From JBKEDF01 sp047975325 (GTDB lineage: Bacteria > Pseudomonadota > Alphaproteobacteria > Rhodobacterales > Rhodobacteraceae), in NCBI GenBank assembly GCA_047975325.1, contig JBKEDF010000041.1:17623-81622 (forward strand): a stretch of DNA of 64,000 bases, in the 5' to 3' direction. Below the pieces are notes generated by a model. That model worked only from the letters and a program-made list of their open reading frames with translations. It had not been told where the DNA came from and searched no databases. The position numbers and the translations under genes are program-made. Of the stretch, positions 1 through 8,108 are shown in pieces; position 1 is the first letter of the stretch, and the number at the start of each line of letters is the position of its first letter.

Positions 1-982
1 GCATGATCCCGATCAGCGCCAGCGGTGGCAGTTCCAACCCCCCGACCCAGCCATTGATCAAGGCGGGATAGCCGAGGATCGTGCTTGTGGTGCTCAGCAC
101 TGTGGCTCCCATCATGATCAGCCCGATCATGGCGCAGGTGCGGGCGGAACCGACGGCAACCTGATGCAGGACCGTTCGGGTCAACCGTCCGTCGAGCCAG
201 GAAATTGTCGCCGCGCCGACCACACCGATGGCGGCAGCCTCGCTGGGTGTGGCGATGCCGAAATACATGGAACCCAGCGTAAAGAAGATCAGCAGGAAGA
301 CCGGGGCCAGCCGGCGTGAAGCCCGCAGCCGGTCAACAAGGCGCATTCCTTCAAAATTTTCATCATCCGGCGGGGCGAGGCCGGGATCCAGCCAGGCGCG
401 CAGCATGATATAGCTTCCGTAAAGCGATGCGACCATCAGCCCGGGCAGGATACCGGCCGCAAACAGGCGCAGCACCGATTCCTGTGCCAAAACGCCATAG
501 ATGATCATGATGGTGGAGGGCGGGATCAGAAAACCCAATGTCCCGGCGCCGGCCAGGGAACCGATGGCGATATCGCGCCGGTAGCCACGGCGCAGAAGCT
601 CCGTCAGTGACATTCGCCCCACGACCTGGGTTGTCGCTGCCGATGATCCGGAAATCGATGCGAATACCGTGCAGGCGATGATATTGACGTGCAAAAGCCG
701 CCCCGGAAGCAGTTGCGCCCAGGGCGCCAATCCCGAAAACAGCAGCTGCGACAGCCGCGTGCGGACCAGAAATTCCCCCATGATGATGAAAAGCGGCAGG
801 GCAACCAGATCGGGGGTGGTCAGGATATTCAGGCTGTATTGGCTAAGCAGTGAACCAAGCGGAACGCTGGTGAAGAACATCAGGACCAAGGCGGCGGAAA
901 TCAGAAGTGCCAGCCCGACCCAGACCCCGAGGCCCAGCGTCAAGACAAGGGATGCAAGCAGCAAGAGGGCGGAGCCGGACAT
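1..982 (-). CDS. TRAP transporter large permease (DctM), C-terminus cut by window edge
   Basis: This is the membrane-spanning transport subunit of a TRAP system, which imports organic acids using the sodium or proton gradient. I translated the reverse strand from the ATG at 982. It begins MSGSALLLLASLVLTLGLGV and later reads LLRRGYRRDIAIGSLAGAG, which matches the DctM segment of the intact paralogue at 5565-6869 (LLRRGYSPAIATGSLAGSG). About 327 residues are visible and the gene runs off the left edge. It follows the small permease by 22 bases in the leftward unit SDR-dctP-dctQ-dctM. The substrate cannot be read from the permease. Confidence 0.9.
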   Translation of the reverse strand, partial: MSGSALLLLASLVLTLGLGVWVGLALLISAALVLMFFTSVPLGSLLSQYSLNILTTPDLVALPLFIIMGEFLVRTRLSQLLFSGLAPWAQLLPGRLLHVNIIACTVFASISGSSAATTQVVGRMSLTELLRRGYRRDIAIGSLAGAGTLGFLIPPSTIMIIYGVLAQESVLRLFAAGILPGLMVASLYGSYIMLRAWLDPGLAPPDDENFEGMRLVDRLRASRRLAPVFLLIFFTLGSMYFGIATPSEAAAIGVVGAATISWLDGRLTRTVLHQVAVGSARTCAMIGLIMMGATVLSTTSTILGYPALINGWVGGLELPPLALIGIM

Positions 983-1004
983 GGGGATTTCCTGTCGAAA
1001 GGGG

Positions 1005-1604
1005 TTATTCCGTCGGGGTGTCCACGAGATCGCGCTGGAATTCGGCCTCCTGACCGGTCAGGAGCGAAAAGAAACGGGCAAGCGCCTGAAGCGCGAAAAG
1101 TGCCATGGCAATGGCAAAGGCGGCTTCGGGCAGCCAGAGGGGCGTCAGGCTCGCGGTTGAAACACTGCCGCTTTGAAAGGACTGGATGGCACGGGTCAGC
1201 AGCGCCTGCGCCAGATGTGAAAGCATGATGACGGCCAGAAGGCTTGCCACCATATCGGCAAGGTGCGCGCCCCGTGGCGAAAGGTGATCGCGCAGCAATG
1301 TCACGCGGATATGCCCGCCCGCGCGCAGCGTTGCGGGCATGGCCAGGACAAAGGCCGCCCCCATCAGATAGCCCGCATGTTCCCAGGAGGCTGACATCAT
1401 CCGGGAAAGCTGGGGAAGCTGCGTGGACAAAAGCCCTGTTGCGACCTGAACCAGCACGATGGCCAGAAGGGCGGCAAGGCAGGCCACGGCGAGCCAGAGC
1501 GCAACACCCGATGCCCGTGTCACCATATGATCGAACCAGAGCGCCAACCGTGCGGCGGATCCGGTGCCAGCAGCCCCGGATCCTGTGGAGGCGGGTTTCC
1601 TCAC
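1005..1604 (-). CDS. TRAP transporter small permease (DctQ)
   Basis: This 199-residue inner-membrane protein is the small permease of the TRAP system encoded at 1-2614. It has four hydrophobic segments. The family pattern of a loop reading SWEHAGYLMG followed by LRAGGHIRVTLL is visible near the middle, and the paralogue at 4899-5486 has WEYGAYLMG and LRAGRHIRLGVV at the same place. The start codon overlaps the stop of the upstream dctP by 4 bases (ATGA), so the two are translationally coupled. The N-terminus carries about 20 extra polar residues relative to the first membrane segment, which is within the normal range for this family. Confidence 0.9.
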   Translation of the reverse strand: MRKPASTGSGAAGTGSAARLALWFDHMVTRASGVALWLAVACLAALLAIVLVQVATGLLSTQLPQLSRMMSASWEHAGYLMGAAFVLAMPATLRAGGHIRVTLLRDHLSPRGAHLADMVASLLAVIMLSHLAQALLTRAIQSFQSGSVSTASLTPLWLPEAAFAIAMALFALQALARFFSLLTGQEAEFQRDLVDTPTE

Positions 1605-2614
1605 CGCCCGACTTCCTTCAGGTAATCGGCCACGATCGGTTGTGAACCGGGCATATCGGCGAGCTTTTCATCCAGAAGGGGGCGGGTCCGTTCCAGCATC
1701 TCGTTCCGCATTTCCGGTGGATAGTTCACGACCTGCATCCCGTTTTCCTCCAGGACCTTCAGCGCATCCGTGCCTTGTGCGGCTGAAAGCGCCCAGAACT
1801 CTGGCTGAAGCTCTGTCGCGAGTGCCTCGATTTTTGCCTGATCCTCGGGCGCGATGCGATTCCAGGCATCAAGATTGATTGTCACGATATGGCTCAACCC
1901 GGTTCCGTTCACCAGATAAACATATTTCATGAATTCCCAGAAACGCCCATCCACCGCCGAAGTGGCCGATGTCAGCACCGCATCGACACGTTTGGAGGCC
2001 AGCGCCGGAATGACCTCGCCCCAGGGCATGAAGATCCCTGCAAGACCAAGCGCGTTGAGCACGTCAACGCCGCTCTTGTCGCCTGCGCGTGCCTTGAGGT
2101 TTGCAAGGCCTGCCAGGGTGTCGGTTTCAACATTGGTATAAAGATATTGCGACGGGGTTGGCACCAGATACAGGAATTTCTGGTTATATTCCGCGGCGAC
2201 CTCATCAAAGGCCGGGCGCAGGTACTTGTGCAGCATGGCCAGTTCTTCCTGGTTGTTGACGAGGAAAGGCAGCCCTTCGGTGTCGAAGATCCGGTCTTCC
2301 CCGTTTTGCTGCACGCCGGGCATGTTGGCCATCGGAACCAGACCGTCGCGCACCGCGGTCAGCAATTCCGGCCCCTTGAAGCCGAGCGCACCCCCCGCCA
2401 GAACGGTGATCTGCACGCGGCCTTCGGTCAATTCGGCAATCTTTTCGGCAAATTTCTTTTCGGCCGTGACCATGAAATTCGAATCCGGCAACACGTCGGC
2501 CAGGTTCATCGCCACATTCTGGGCCCAGGTCGCCGGCGCAGTCAGCGTCATGACGGCGACAAGGCAGGATAAAGCTAGTCCTTTGACATAATTCGACTGG
2601 TTTTTCATGGTCAC
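1601..2614 (-). CDS. TRAP transporter substrate-binding protein (DctP), Sec-type leader
   Basis: This 337-residue periplasmic receptor captures the substrate for the DctQM permease encoded downstream. Residues 1 to about 31 form a classical Sec signal: a short positive start, a hydrophobic core and a probable cleavage site after ATWA. The mature part carries GGALGFKGPE, a MPWGEVIPAL stretch and SAVDGRFWEFMKYVY. The divergent paralogue at 3829-4842 shares all three nearly unchanged, and both proteins end in YLKEVGR. The start at 2614 has CAGGAG five bases upstream. Family knowledge makes it an organic-acid receptor. The ligand is unknown. Confidence 0.92.
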   Translation of the reverse strand: MTMKNQSNYVKGLALSCLVAVMTLTAPATWAQNVAMNLADVLPDSNFMVTAEKKFAEKIAELTEGRVQITVLAGGALGFKGPELLTAVRDGLVPMANMPGVQQNGEDRIFDTEGLPFLVNNQEELAMLHKYLRPAFDEVAAEYNQKFLYLVPTPSQYLYTNVETDTLAGLANLKARAGDKSGVDVLNALGLAGIFMPWGEVIPALASKRVDAVLTSATSAVDGRFWEFMKYVYLVNGTGLSHIVTINLDAWNRIAPEDQAKIEALATELQPEFWALSAAQGTDALKVLEENGMQVVNYPPEMRNEMLERTRPLLDEKLADMPGSQPIVADYLKEVGR

Positions 2615-2625
2615 TCCTGTTGTGG

Positions 2626-2653
2626 CCCCGGGGATGATCGGTATCCCCCGGGG
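2626..2653 (-). other. Stem-loop between SDR gene and dctP
   Basis: The arms CCCCGGGGAT and ATCCCCCGGGG pair with one bulged base around a 7-base loop. The element lies in the 84-base gap between the SDR stop and the dctP start. A second, smaller inverted repeat (CCGGCAA/TTGCCGG) sits at 2670-2693. Neither is followed by a T-run on the reverse strand, so I read them as RNA-stability or processing elements rather than full terminators. Confidence 0.4.
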
Positions 2654-2698
2654 AAAAGCGCCGGAGATCCCGGCAATCCGGCTGTCTTGCCGGTTATT

Positions 2699-3391
2699 TC
2701 AGAGCATCGGTTCGAACTGGCAATGTACCAGCAATTCCGACACTGCTGCATTATCGGGCAGGCGAAGGGCGGTTTCGATAAGCTCCGCGATATCTTCGGG
2801 TCGTGACATTTCGTGACGTGGGATTTCGTCATCGGCAAGGGTCATGTCGGTGGCGACATAGCCGGGGCAGATCAGGGTTGAACGGATGCCGTCGGCCCGG
2901 CCTTCGCGGCGGATGCCATGGTTGAGGGCGGCAACCGCGTGTTTTGTCATCGCATAGCCGATATTGGACCCGACCCGTTTGCTGGACAGCGATCCCATCA
3001 GGATCACCCGGCCATGTCCCGCCTGTGCCAGCCAGGGCCGTGCGGCACGGATCAGTCGCAGCGGCCCCATCACATTGACGCGCCACATCTGTTCCAGCAG
3101 GGTTTCATCTTCGTCGAAGGCAAGTACCTTCGGGTTGATCCCGGCTGCGGCAACGATGCCGTCTATGCGCCCGAACCGCGCAATCGTGGCGTTGACCCAG
3201 GCCTGGGGGCTTGCAGCATCTTCCGCATCATAGGCGGTGGCAAGGGCGCGTTCGCCCTCCGGAAAGGACGATGGATTGCGCACCCCGCCCGACACCCGGT
3301 ACCCGCAGGCAATCAACTTGTCAGCGACTGCGCGACCGATCCCACGATTGGCACCGGATACCATGATAACGCGATCAGCGATGTCAAGCAT
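2699..3391 (-). CDS. SDR-family oxidoreductase
   Basis: This 230-residue short-chain dehydrogenase/reductase is expected to reduce or oxidise a carbonyl/alcohol with NAD(P). The Rossmann motif SGANRGIG is at the N-terminus. An AAAG motif follows at about residue 85, and the catalytic Ser and Tyr-x3-Lys are seen as GSLSSKR and YAMTKHA. I place the start at 3391 because GGGAG lies seven bases upstream. A longer frame opens at 3505 but its extra residues do not resemble the family. It is the first gene of the leftward unit with the TRAP genes, which suggests it acts on the imported compound or a product of it. The substrate is not predictable. Confidence 0.85.
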   Translation of the reverse strand: MLDIADRVIMVSGANRGIGRAVADKLIACGYRVSGGVRNPSSFPEGERALATAYDAEDAASPQAWVNATIARFGRIDGIVAAAGINPKVLAFDEDETLLEQMWRVNVMGPLRLIRAARPWLAQAGHGRVILMGSLSSKRVGSNIGYAMTKHAVAALNHGIRREGRADGIRSTLICPGYVATDMTLADDEIPRHEMSRPEDIAELIETALRLPDNAAVSELLVHCQFEPML

Positions 3392-3828
3392 ATGGCAACT
3401 CCCTTTTATGACTTTCGCATATCCCCGGGGCTTGCGTCCGGTATCATGGAGGCATCCCGCCATCCTGCCTTGCCCGGGCGGGTGCCCGGCAAAAGATGCG
3501 GCCAAGGATCACGGCGGATATACGTTCATTTTTGTCTCCTGTTGAGCCTAGGGGCGCAGGCAAGGTTTGAAACAATAGAAATTAGCAATGGACCAAACGT
3601 GAATCCTTCTGCCCGGGCGGCCAGCCTGGTCAATCCCCCTGATTCAATCCCCTGACCGTGGGGCCAGCCATAAGAATTGGCGTTTGCTCCATCACCAACC
3701 GCTCTTGTGAGGCGTGGCGGGCGTTGGCGTAGGCTTCCTGCATTGGGGGGACAGCGACAATCAGACTGCCGCAAGAGCGTCTCTTAGCACCGGGTTACGC
3801 GGTGTCAATCCAACAAGGAGCGGAGGAA
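3392..3828. promoter_or_regulatory. Divergent promoter region between two TRAP operons
   Basis: This 437-base gap separates the leftward SDR-TRAP unit from the rightward TRAP-aminotransferase unit, so it must hold both promoters. Its centre, about 3555-3600, is noticeably more AT-rich than the surroundings (TTGAAACAATAGAAATTAGC). I saw no convincing long inverted repeat. A weak partial repeat surrounds TAAGAAT near 3670. No coding frame here has a credible start site or family resemblance. The Nac-like LysR gene at 8093-9016 is the obvious candidate regulator. Confidence 0.5.
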
Positions 3829-4842
3829 ATGAACATGAAGACCAATCGCCGGACCCTGATTCTGGGGGGGATTTCGATGGCCGCCGTGGGAAGCGTATCG
3901 CTGCCACGGATGGCCCAGGCCCAGACCAAGCTCGACCTGTCGGAAGTACTGCCGGAAGATAATTGGCAGACCATCGAAATTCGCAAATTCGCACAGACGG
4001 TTTCCGACAGGACTGACGGTGCGCTGACCATCAATATCCATTCGGGCGGTGCGCTTGGCTTCAAGGGGCCGGAGCACCTTCAGTCGGTGGCGAACGGGCT
4101 GGTTCCCATGGCGGATCTTCTGGCTGCGCAGGCTGCGGGCAATGCGCCGATCCTCAAACTTGAAAACATGCCCTTCCTCGTCGAATCCCCTGAAGAACTG
4201 ACGATCCTGCACAAGCATCTCAAGCCCGAATTTGACAAGGTTGCGGAACAGTTCAATCAGAAATTCCTGACCACCATGCCTTCACCGCAAAATTCCATCT
4301 TCATGAAGGAGAAGGCGGAATCGCTTGATGCCCTGCAGGGCATCAAGGTCCGCGCCGCCGATATGACCGGCAAGGAAACCTTCGACTATCTTGGCTTTAC
4401 CGGCGTGCAGATCCCGTGGGGTGAACTGATCCCGGCGCTTGCGACGGGCCGTGTCGAAGGGGTTGGCACCTCGCCGACCTCGGCGGTGGACGGCAAATTC
4501 TGGGAATTTCTGAAATATGTATACCCGACCAACCATATCTGGGCGACGAACTTCCTGAGCATCGGGTTGGAATACTGGAACGCGCTGGCGCCGGAACTGC
4601 AACAGGCCCTGCTGGAGGCATCCGAGGAATGGCAGCCGAAATTCTGGGCAGCCTCCAAGGCAAAGGGCGATGCGGCCAACCAGACCCTGGTTGAGAACGG
4701 CATGGAAATCATCGAGATCCCACCCGAGATGATGGCGGAGATGCAGGAACGCACCAAGCCCATGGTTCAGGCCTATATCGAGGAAGTGCCCGAAGCCGGG
4801 CCGATCATCGAAGCCTATCTGAAGGAAGTCGGCCGCGGCTGA
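3829..4842 (+). CDS. TRAP transporter substrate-binding protein (DctP), twin-arginine leader
   Basis: This 337-residue periplasmic receptor belongs to the TRAP system of the rightward unit. The leader MNMKTNRRTLILGG contains a twin arginine followed by a mild hydrophobic stretch and an A-x-A type end (MAQA), the pattern of Tat-exported proteins. Its paralogue at 1601-2614 has a Sec-type leader. The mature protein shares GGALGFKGPE, IPWGELIPAL and SAVDGKFWEFLKYVY with that paralogue. I chose the ATG at 3829 because GGAGCGGAGG stands directly upstream. An upstream in-frame start at 3802 would only add a short tail. Its ligand is probably a relative of the other receptor's ligand. Confidence 0.92.
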   Translation: MNMKTNRRTLILGGISMAAVGSVSLPRMAQAQTKLDLSEVLPEDNWQTIEIRKFAQTVSDRTDGALTINIHSGGALGFKGPEHLQSVANGLVPMADLLAAQAAGNAPILKLENMPFLVESPEELTILHKHLKPEFDKVAEQFNQKFLTTMPSPQNSIFMKEKAESLDALQGIKVRAADMTGKETFDYLGFTGVQIPWGELIPALATGRVEGVGTSPTSAVDGKFWEFLKYVYPTNHIWATNFLSIGLEYWNALAPELQQALLEASEEWQPKFWAASKAKGDAANQTLVENGMEIIEIPPEMMAEMQERTKPMVQAYIEEVPEAGPIIEAYLKEVGRG

Positions 4843-4852
4843 GAAATAATTT

Positions 4853-4877
4853 CCCGCAGCCGTCATGCGGCTGCGGG
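4853..4877 (+). other. Perfect 10-bp hairpin between dctP and dctQ
   Basis: CCCGCAGCCG and CGGCTGCGGG form a perfect 10-bp stem with the 5-base loop TCATG, starting 10 bases after the dctP stop. No T-run follows, and dctQ starts 21 bases downstream. Hairpins like this between a binding-protein gene and its permease genes commonly raise receptor mRNA relative to permease mRNA, either by partial termination or by protecting the 3' end. That role is inferred here. Confidence 0.6.
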
Positions 4878-4898
4878 ACAGCAGGGGGGCAATCCAGA

Positions 4899-5486
4899 AT
4901 GAATCAGGTCACAACGGCCGAAACCAGAATGCCGGGCCCCTTGATGGGGCGCTTTATCGGCTTTGCCGACCGGCTTGCATTATGGGGTGGCTATGTCGCC
5001 ATCACCTGTCTGGTTATCATGGCAGGGCTCATGTTGGCACAGGTCGTCGTGGCCTTCCTGTCCAAGATCTTTCCATCCGTGCGCGGCGATATTTCCGTTG
5101 CCTGGGAATACGGTGCCTATCTGATGGGCACGATGTTCCTGATGGCCAGTGCGATAACGCTGCGGGCCGGGCGGCATATCCGGCTGGGTGTCGTTATCCA
5201 GAACTGCAGCCCGCGTGTGCTGCGCATGCTGGAGATTTTCTGTTCGCTCATCGCCCTGCTTTTTACCGTCTACCTTACCTGGGCGCTTGCCCTTGGGGCC
5301 GAACGGGCCTGGAACATGAATACGACCTCGATTGAAAGCAAGACCCCGATCTGGATCCCGCTTGCGGTTTTCAGCCTTGGAACCGCGCTTCTGGCGCTTC
5401 AGTTTGCGATAAGGCTGGTTTCCGCCATTTTCGGCTTTGAGCTGATCAATACGGCACTCAAGGCGGGCGGCGAGATCGAAGAGTAA
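4899..5486 (+). CDS. TRAP transporter small permease (DctQ)
   Basis: This 195-residue inner-membrane protein is the DctQ partner of the receptor at 3829-4842 and the large permease at 5565-6869. It has four hydrophobic segments, with WEYGAYLMG and LRAGRHIRLGV in the conserved central region. It resembles the DctQ at 1005-1604 closely enough to indicate duplication of the whole transporter. A purine-rich AGCAGGGGGG stretch just upstream of 4899 serves as a ribosome-binding site. A gap of 78 bases separates it from dctM. Confidence 0.9.
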   Translation: MNQVTTAETRMPGPLMGRFIGFADRLALWGGYVAITCLVIMAGLMLAQVVVAFLSKIFPSVRGDISVAWEYGAYLMGTMFLMASAITLRAGRHIRLGVVIQNCSPRVLRMLEIFCSLIALLFTVYLTWALALGAERAWNMNTTSIESKTPIWIPLAVFSLGTALLALQFAIRLVSAIFGFELINTALKAGGEIEE

Positions 5487-5564
5487 CGACCGGCACCACT
5501 GCCACCGCACCGAACAGCGGGCATCCCATGCCGACCGAACCCCATTTTCTACCGGAGTACCGAC

Positions 5565-6869
5565 ATGCTGGCCATCAGCCTGACCCTCGTCTTCCTCATC
5601 TTTGGCCTGCTTGCGGCAGGGGAATGGGTCGGGCTGACACTGATTATTGCCGGCAGCGTGACGGCAGTTCTGTTCAGCGGCATCCCGGTGGACCGCCTGA
5701 TCCCGCAATATGCGTTCAACGTCTTTACCACCTCGGAACTGATCGCCTTGCCGCTTTATATCCTGATGGGGGAAATCCTGTTCCGTACCCGCCTGTCGCA
5801 GGCATTGTTCAACGGGTTGGCGCCATGGGCCGGGCTTTTGCCGGGGCGGCTTTTGCATATGAACGTTCTGGCCTGTTCGGTCTTTGCCGCGATTTCCGGT
5901 TCTTCGGCGGCAACAACGCAGGTGGTTGGAAAGATGTCCCTGTCGGAACTTTTGCGCCGGGGTTATTCACCTGCCATCGCGACAGGCAGCCTTGCCGGTT
6001 CCGGGACGCTGGGTTTTCTGATCCCGCCCTCCACCATCATGATTATCTATGGGGTGTTGGCGAATGAGTCGATCCTGCGATTGTTTGCGGGCGGGTTGAT
6101 CCCGGGGATGCTGCTTGCGGGCATATTCATGAGCTGGATCATGGTCCATTGCACCTTGCGCCCCGATGCCGTCCCGGAAAGCGAACGTGCGCTGGACGAT
6201 CTTCCGTTTCGTGACCGCGTGGTCGCATTGAAGGACCTGGCGCCGGTCGTGTTTCTCATCCTTTGTGTTCTGGGATCGATGTATGCCGGGCTGGCCACCC
6301 CGTCCGAGGCCGCTGCCATCGGAGTGGCCGGCGCGCTGATCGTCGCCTGGATCCGCCGTGGCCTCAACCGCAGTTCGATCTATGAAATCCTGATGAGTTC
6401 GGCCCAGACCTCGGCGATGATGGGGTTGATCATCCTTGGGGCAACGATCCTGGGCAATATCAATTCCTTCCTCGGTGTGCCGTCATATCTGGCCGAGGTT
6501 GTCGATGCCATGGATCTTGCCCCCTTTACGTTGATCGTGGTGCTACTGGTGGTCTATCTGATCCTTGGCTGTTTCCTCGAAGGTTTTTCAATCATCGTGA
6601 CAACGCTGCCGGTGGTCTTGCCGTTGGTGGTCGCCGCAGGGTTTGATCCTGTCTGGTTCGGGATCTTCCTGGTGATCGTGGTCGAAATGGCGCAGATCAC
6701 GCCGCCGCTTGGTTTCAACCTCTTCATCATCCAATCGCTTACCAACCGGCCATTGACCGAACTGACACGGGTCACCTTGCCCTATCTGCTGATCATGGTG
6801 GCTTTCGTGCTGCTGCTTGCGCTTTATCCGCAGCTTGTGCTGTGGCTTCCTTCCGTTCTTTACGGATAA
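5565..6869 (+). CDS. TRAP transporter large permease (DctM)
   Basis: This 434-residue, many-times membrane-spanning protein forms the transport channel of the rightward TRAP system. Visible family features are ALPLYILMGEILFRT near residue 65, AISGSSAATTQVVGKMSLSE near 110-128, GFLIPPSTIMIIYGVLA, ATPSEAAAIGV and, near the end, ITPPLGFNLFIIQSL. The length is typical (about 425-440). GGAG lies eight bases before the start. It is followed after 30 bases by the aminotransferase gene and probably shares its transcript. Confidence 0.93.
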   Translation: MLAISLTLVFLIFGLLAAGEWVGLTLIIAGSVTAVLFSGIPVDRLIPQYAFNVFTTSELIALPLYILMGEILFRTRLSQALFNGLAPWAGLLPGRLLHMNVLACSVFAAISGSSAATTQVVGKMSLSELLRRGYSPAIATGSLAGSGTLGFLIPPSTIMIIYGVLANESILRLFAGGLIPGMLLAGIFMSWIMVHCTLRPDAVPESERALDDLPFRDRVVALKDLAPVVFLILCVLGSMYAGLATPSEAAAIGVAGALIVAWIRRGLNRSSIYEILMSSAQTSAMMGLIILGATILGNINSFLGVPSYLAEVVDAMDLAPFTLIVVLLVVYLILGCFLEGFSIIVTTLPVVLPLVVAAGFDPVWFGIFLVIVVEMAQITPPLGFNLFIIQSLTNRPLTELTRVTLPYLLIMVAFVLLLALYPQLVLWLPSVLYG

Positions 6870-6899
6870 TCCCAACCCCCAGTTTTTCAGGAAAGACCA

Positions 6900-8108
6900 A
6901 TGGATACCCCGTTTCGCCGTGCCGACCGTCTGAAAGATGTGACCATTTCCGCCTCTGCCGCGATGACCGACAAGGCGACCGAGCTCAAGGCCCAGGGTCT
7001 GAAGGTCATATCGTTGTCGTCGGGGGAGCCGGATTTTCCCACGCCACCACATGTGATTGAGGCTGCTCATGCCGCTGTTCTGGGGGGGGATACCAAATAT
7101 CCACCCCAGACGGGCAAGCCCGCGCTTCTGAGGGCGGTACAGGCAAAGTTTCGGCGCGATAACGGGCTGGACTATGCGCTGGATCAGGTCCTGACTGGCA
7201 ATGGCGGCAAGCAACTTATCTTTGATGCACTGATGGCGGGCTGCAACAGGGGCGATGAGGTATTGGTACCTGCGCCGGGCTGGATCACCTATGCCGACAT
7301 CGTGCACCTGGCAGGTGCGGTACCGGTGCGCGTGGATTGTCCCGAGAGCCTTGGTTTCCGGCTGGATCCGGCCTCTCTGGCAGGGTCGATCACACCGCGG
7401 ACCCGTTGGCTTATCCTGAACTTTCCCAACAATCCGACCGGCGCAATGTGTACCAGGGAAGACTTGCGTGAGATCGCCGATATCCTGCTGCGCCATCCAG
7501 ATATCTGGGTGATAAGCGACGATATCTATGAACACCTGATCTATTCGGGAAATTTTGCGACCATCGCGCAGGTCGAACCACGGCTGAAAGATCGCACGAT
7601 CACCATCAATGGCCTGTCAAAAGCCTATGCCATGACCGGTTGGCGTGTCGGCTATGCCGGTGGGCCAAAGGCGGCCATTGCCGCAATGAATGCAATCCAG
7701 CTTCAGGCCACGGGCGGCATCTGTACCGCCGCGCAGGCCGGTGCCGTTGCAGCGCTGGAAGGTCCTCAGGATTATCTGGCAGAACGTCTGGCCATCTACC
7801 GCGCCCGGCGGGATCTTGTGGTCGAGGCAATGTCGGGGATTGAGGGGGTAAGCTGCCGCATCCCCGATGGTGCCTTCTATGTCTTTCCCGGGATTGCAGG
7901 CCTTATGGGCAAGTTGACCCCGGCCGGAACACGAATTGAAACCGATACCGATTTCGTGCTGGCGCTTCTGGCCGAAGCGCAGGTAACGACCGTTCAGGGC
8001 AGTGCCTACGGGATGAGCCCCTATTTCCGCATCTCCTACGCTGCGGAAACCGAGGTGCTGAAGGAAGCCTGCGACCGGATCGTGCGTTTCTGTCAGGCCT
8101 TGCGCTGA
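6900..8108 (+). CDS. PLP-dependent aminotransferase, class I/II (AspC-like)
   Basis: This 402-residue cytosolic enzyme moves an amino group between an amino acid and a 2-oxo acid using pyridoxal phosphate. The family landmarks are NFPNNPTGAM near residue 180, SDDIYEHLIY, and INGLSKAYAMTGWRVGYAGG near 240-258, where the lysine is the PLP Schiff-base residue. AGGAAAG lies six bases before the start. It closes the rightward TRAP unit, so it probably interconverts the imported compound or a keto acid made from it. Its last 16 bases overlap the end of the convergent LysR gene. Aspartate-type specificity is the default guess and is not established. Confidence 0.88.
   Translation: MDTPFRRADRLKDVTISASAAMTDKATELKAQGLKVISLSSGEPDFPTPPHVIEAAHAAVLGGDTKYPPQTGKPALLRAVQAKFRRDNGLDYALDQVLTGNGGKQLIFDALMAGCNRGDEVLVPAPGWITYADIVHLAGAVPVRVDCPESLGFRLDPASLAGSITPRTRWLILNFPNNPTGAMCTREDLREIADILLRHPDIWVISDDIYEHLIYSGNFATIAQVEPRLKDRTITINGLSKAYAMTGWRVGYAGGPKAAIAAMNAIQLQATGGICTAAQAGAVAALEGPQDYLAERLAIYRARRDLVVEAMSGIEGVSCRIPDGAFYVFPGIAGLMGKLTPAGTRIETDTDFVLALLAEAQVTTVQGSAYGMSPYFRISYAAETEVLKEACDRIVRFCQALR

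Noticed and set aside
3408..3655. Open frame in the divergent promoter gap between the TRAP operons
   Set aside because: It is only the tail of a frame antisense to the SDR gene. No start with a ribosome-binding site occurs in the gap.
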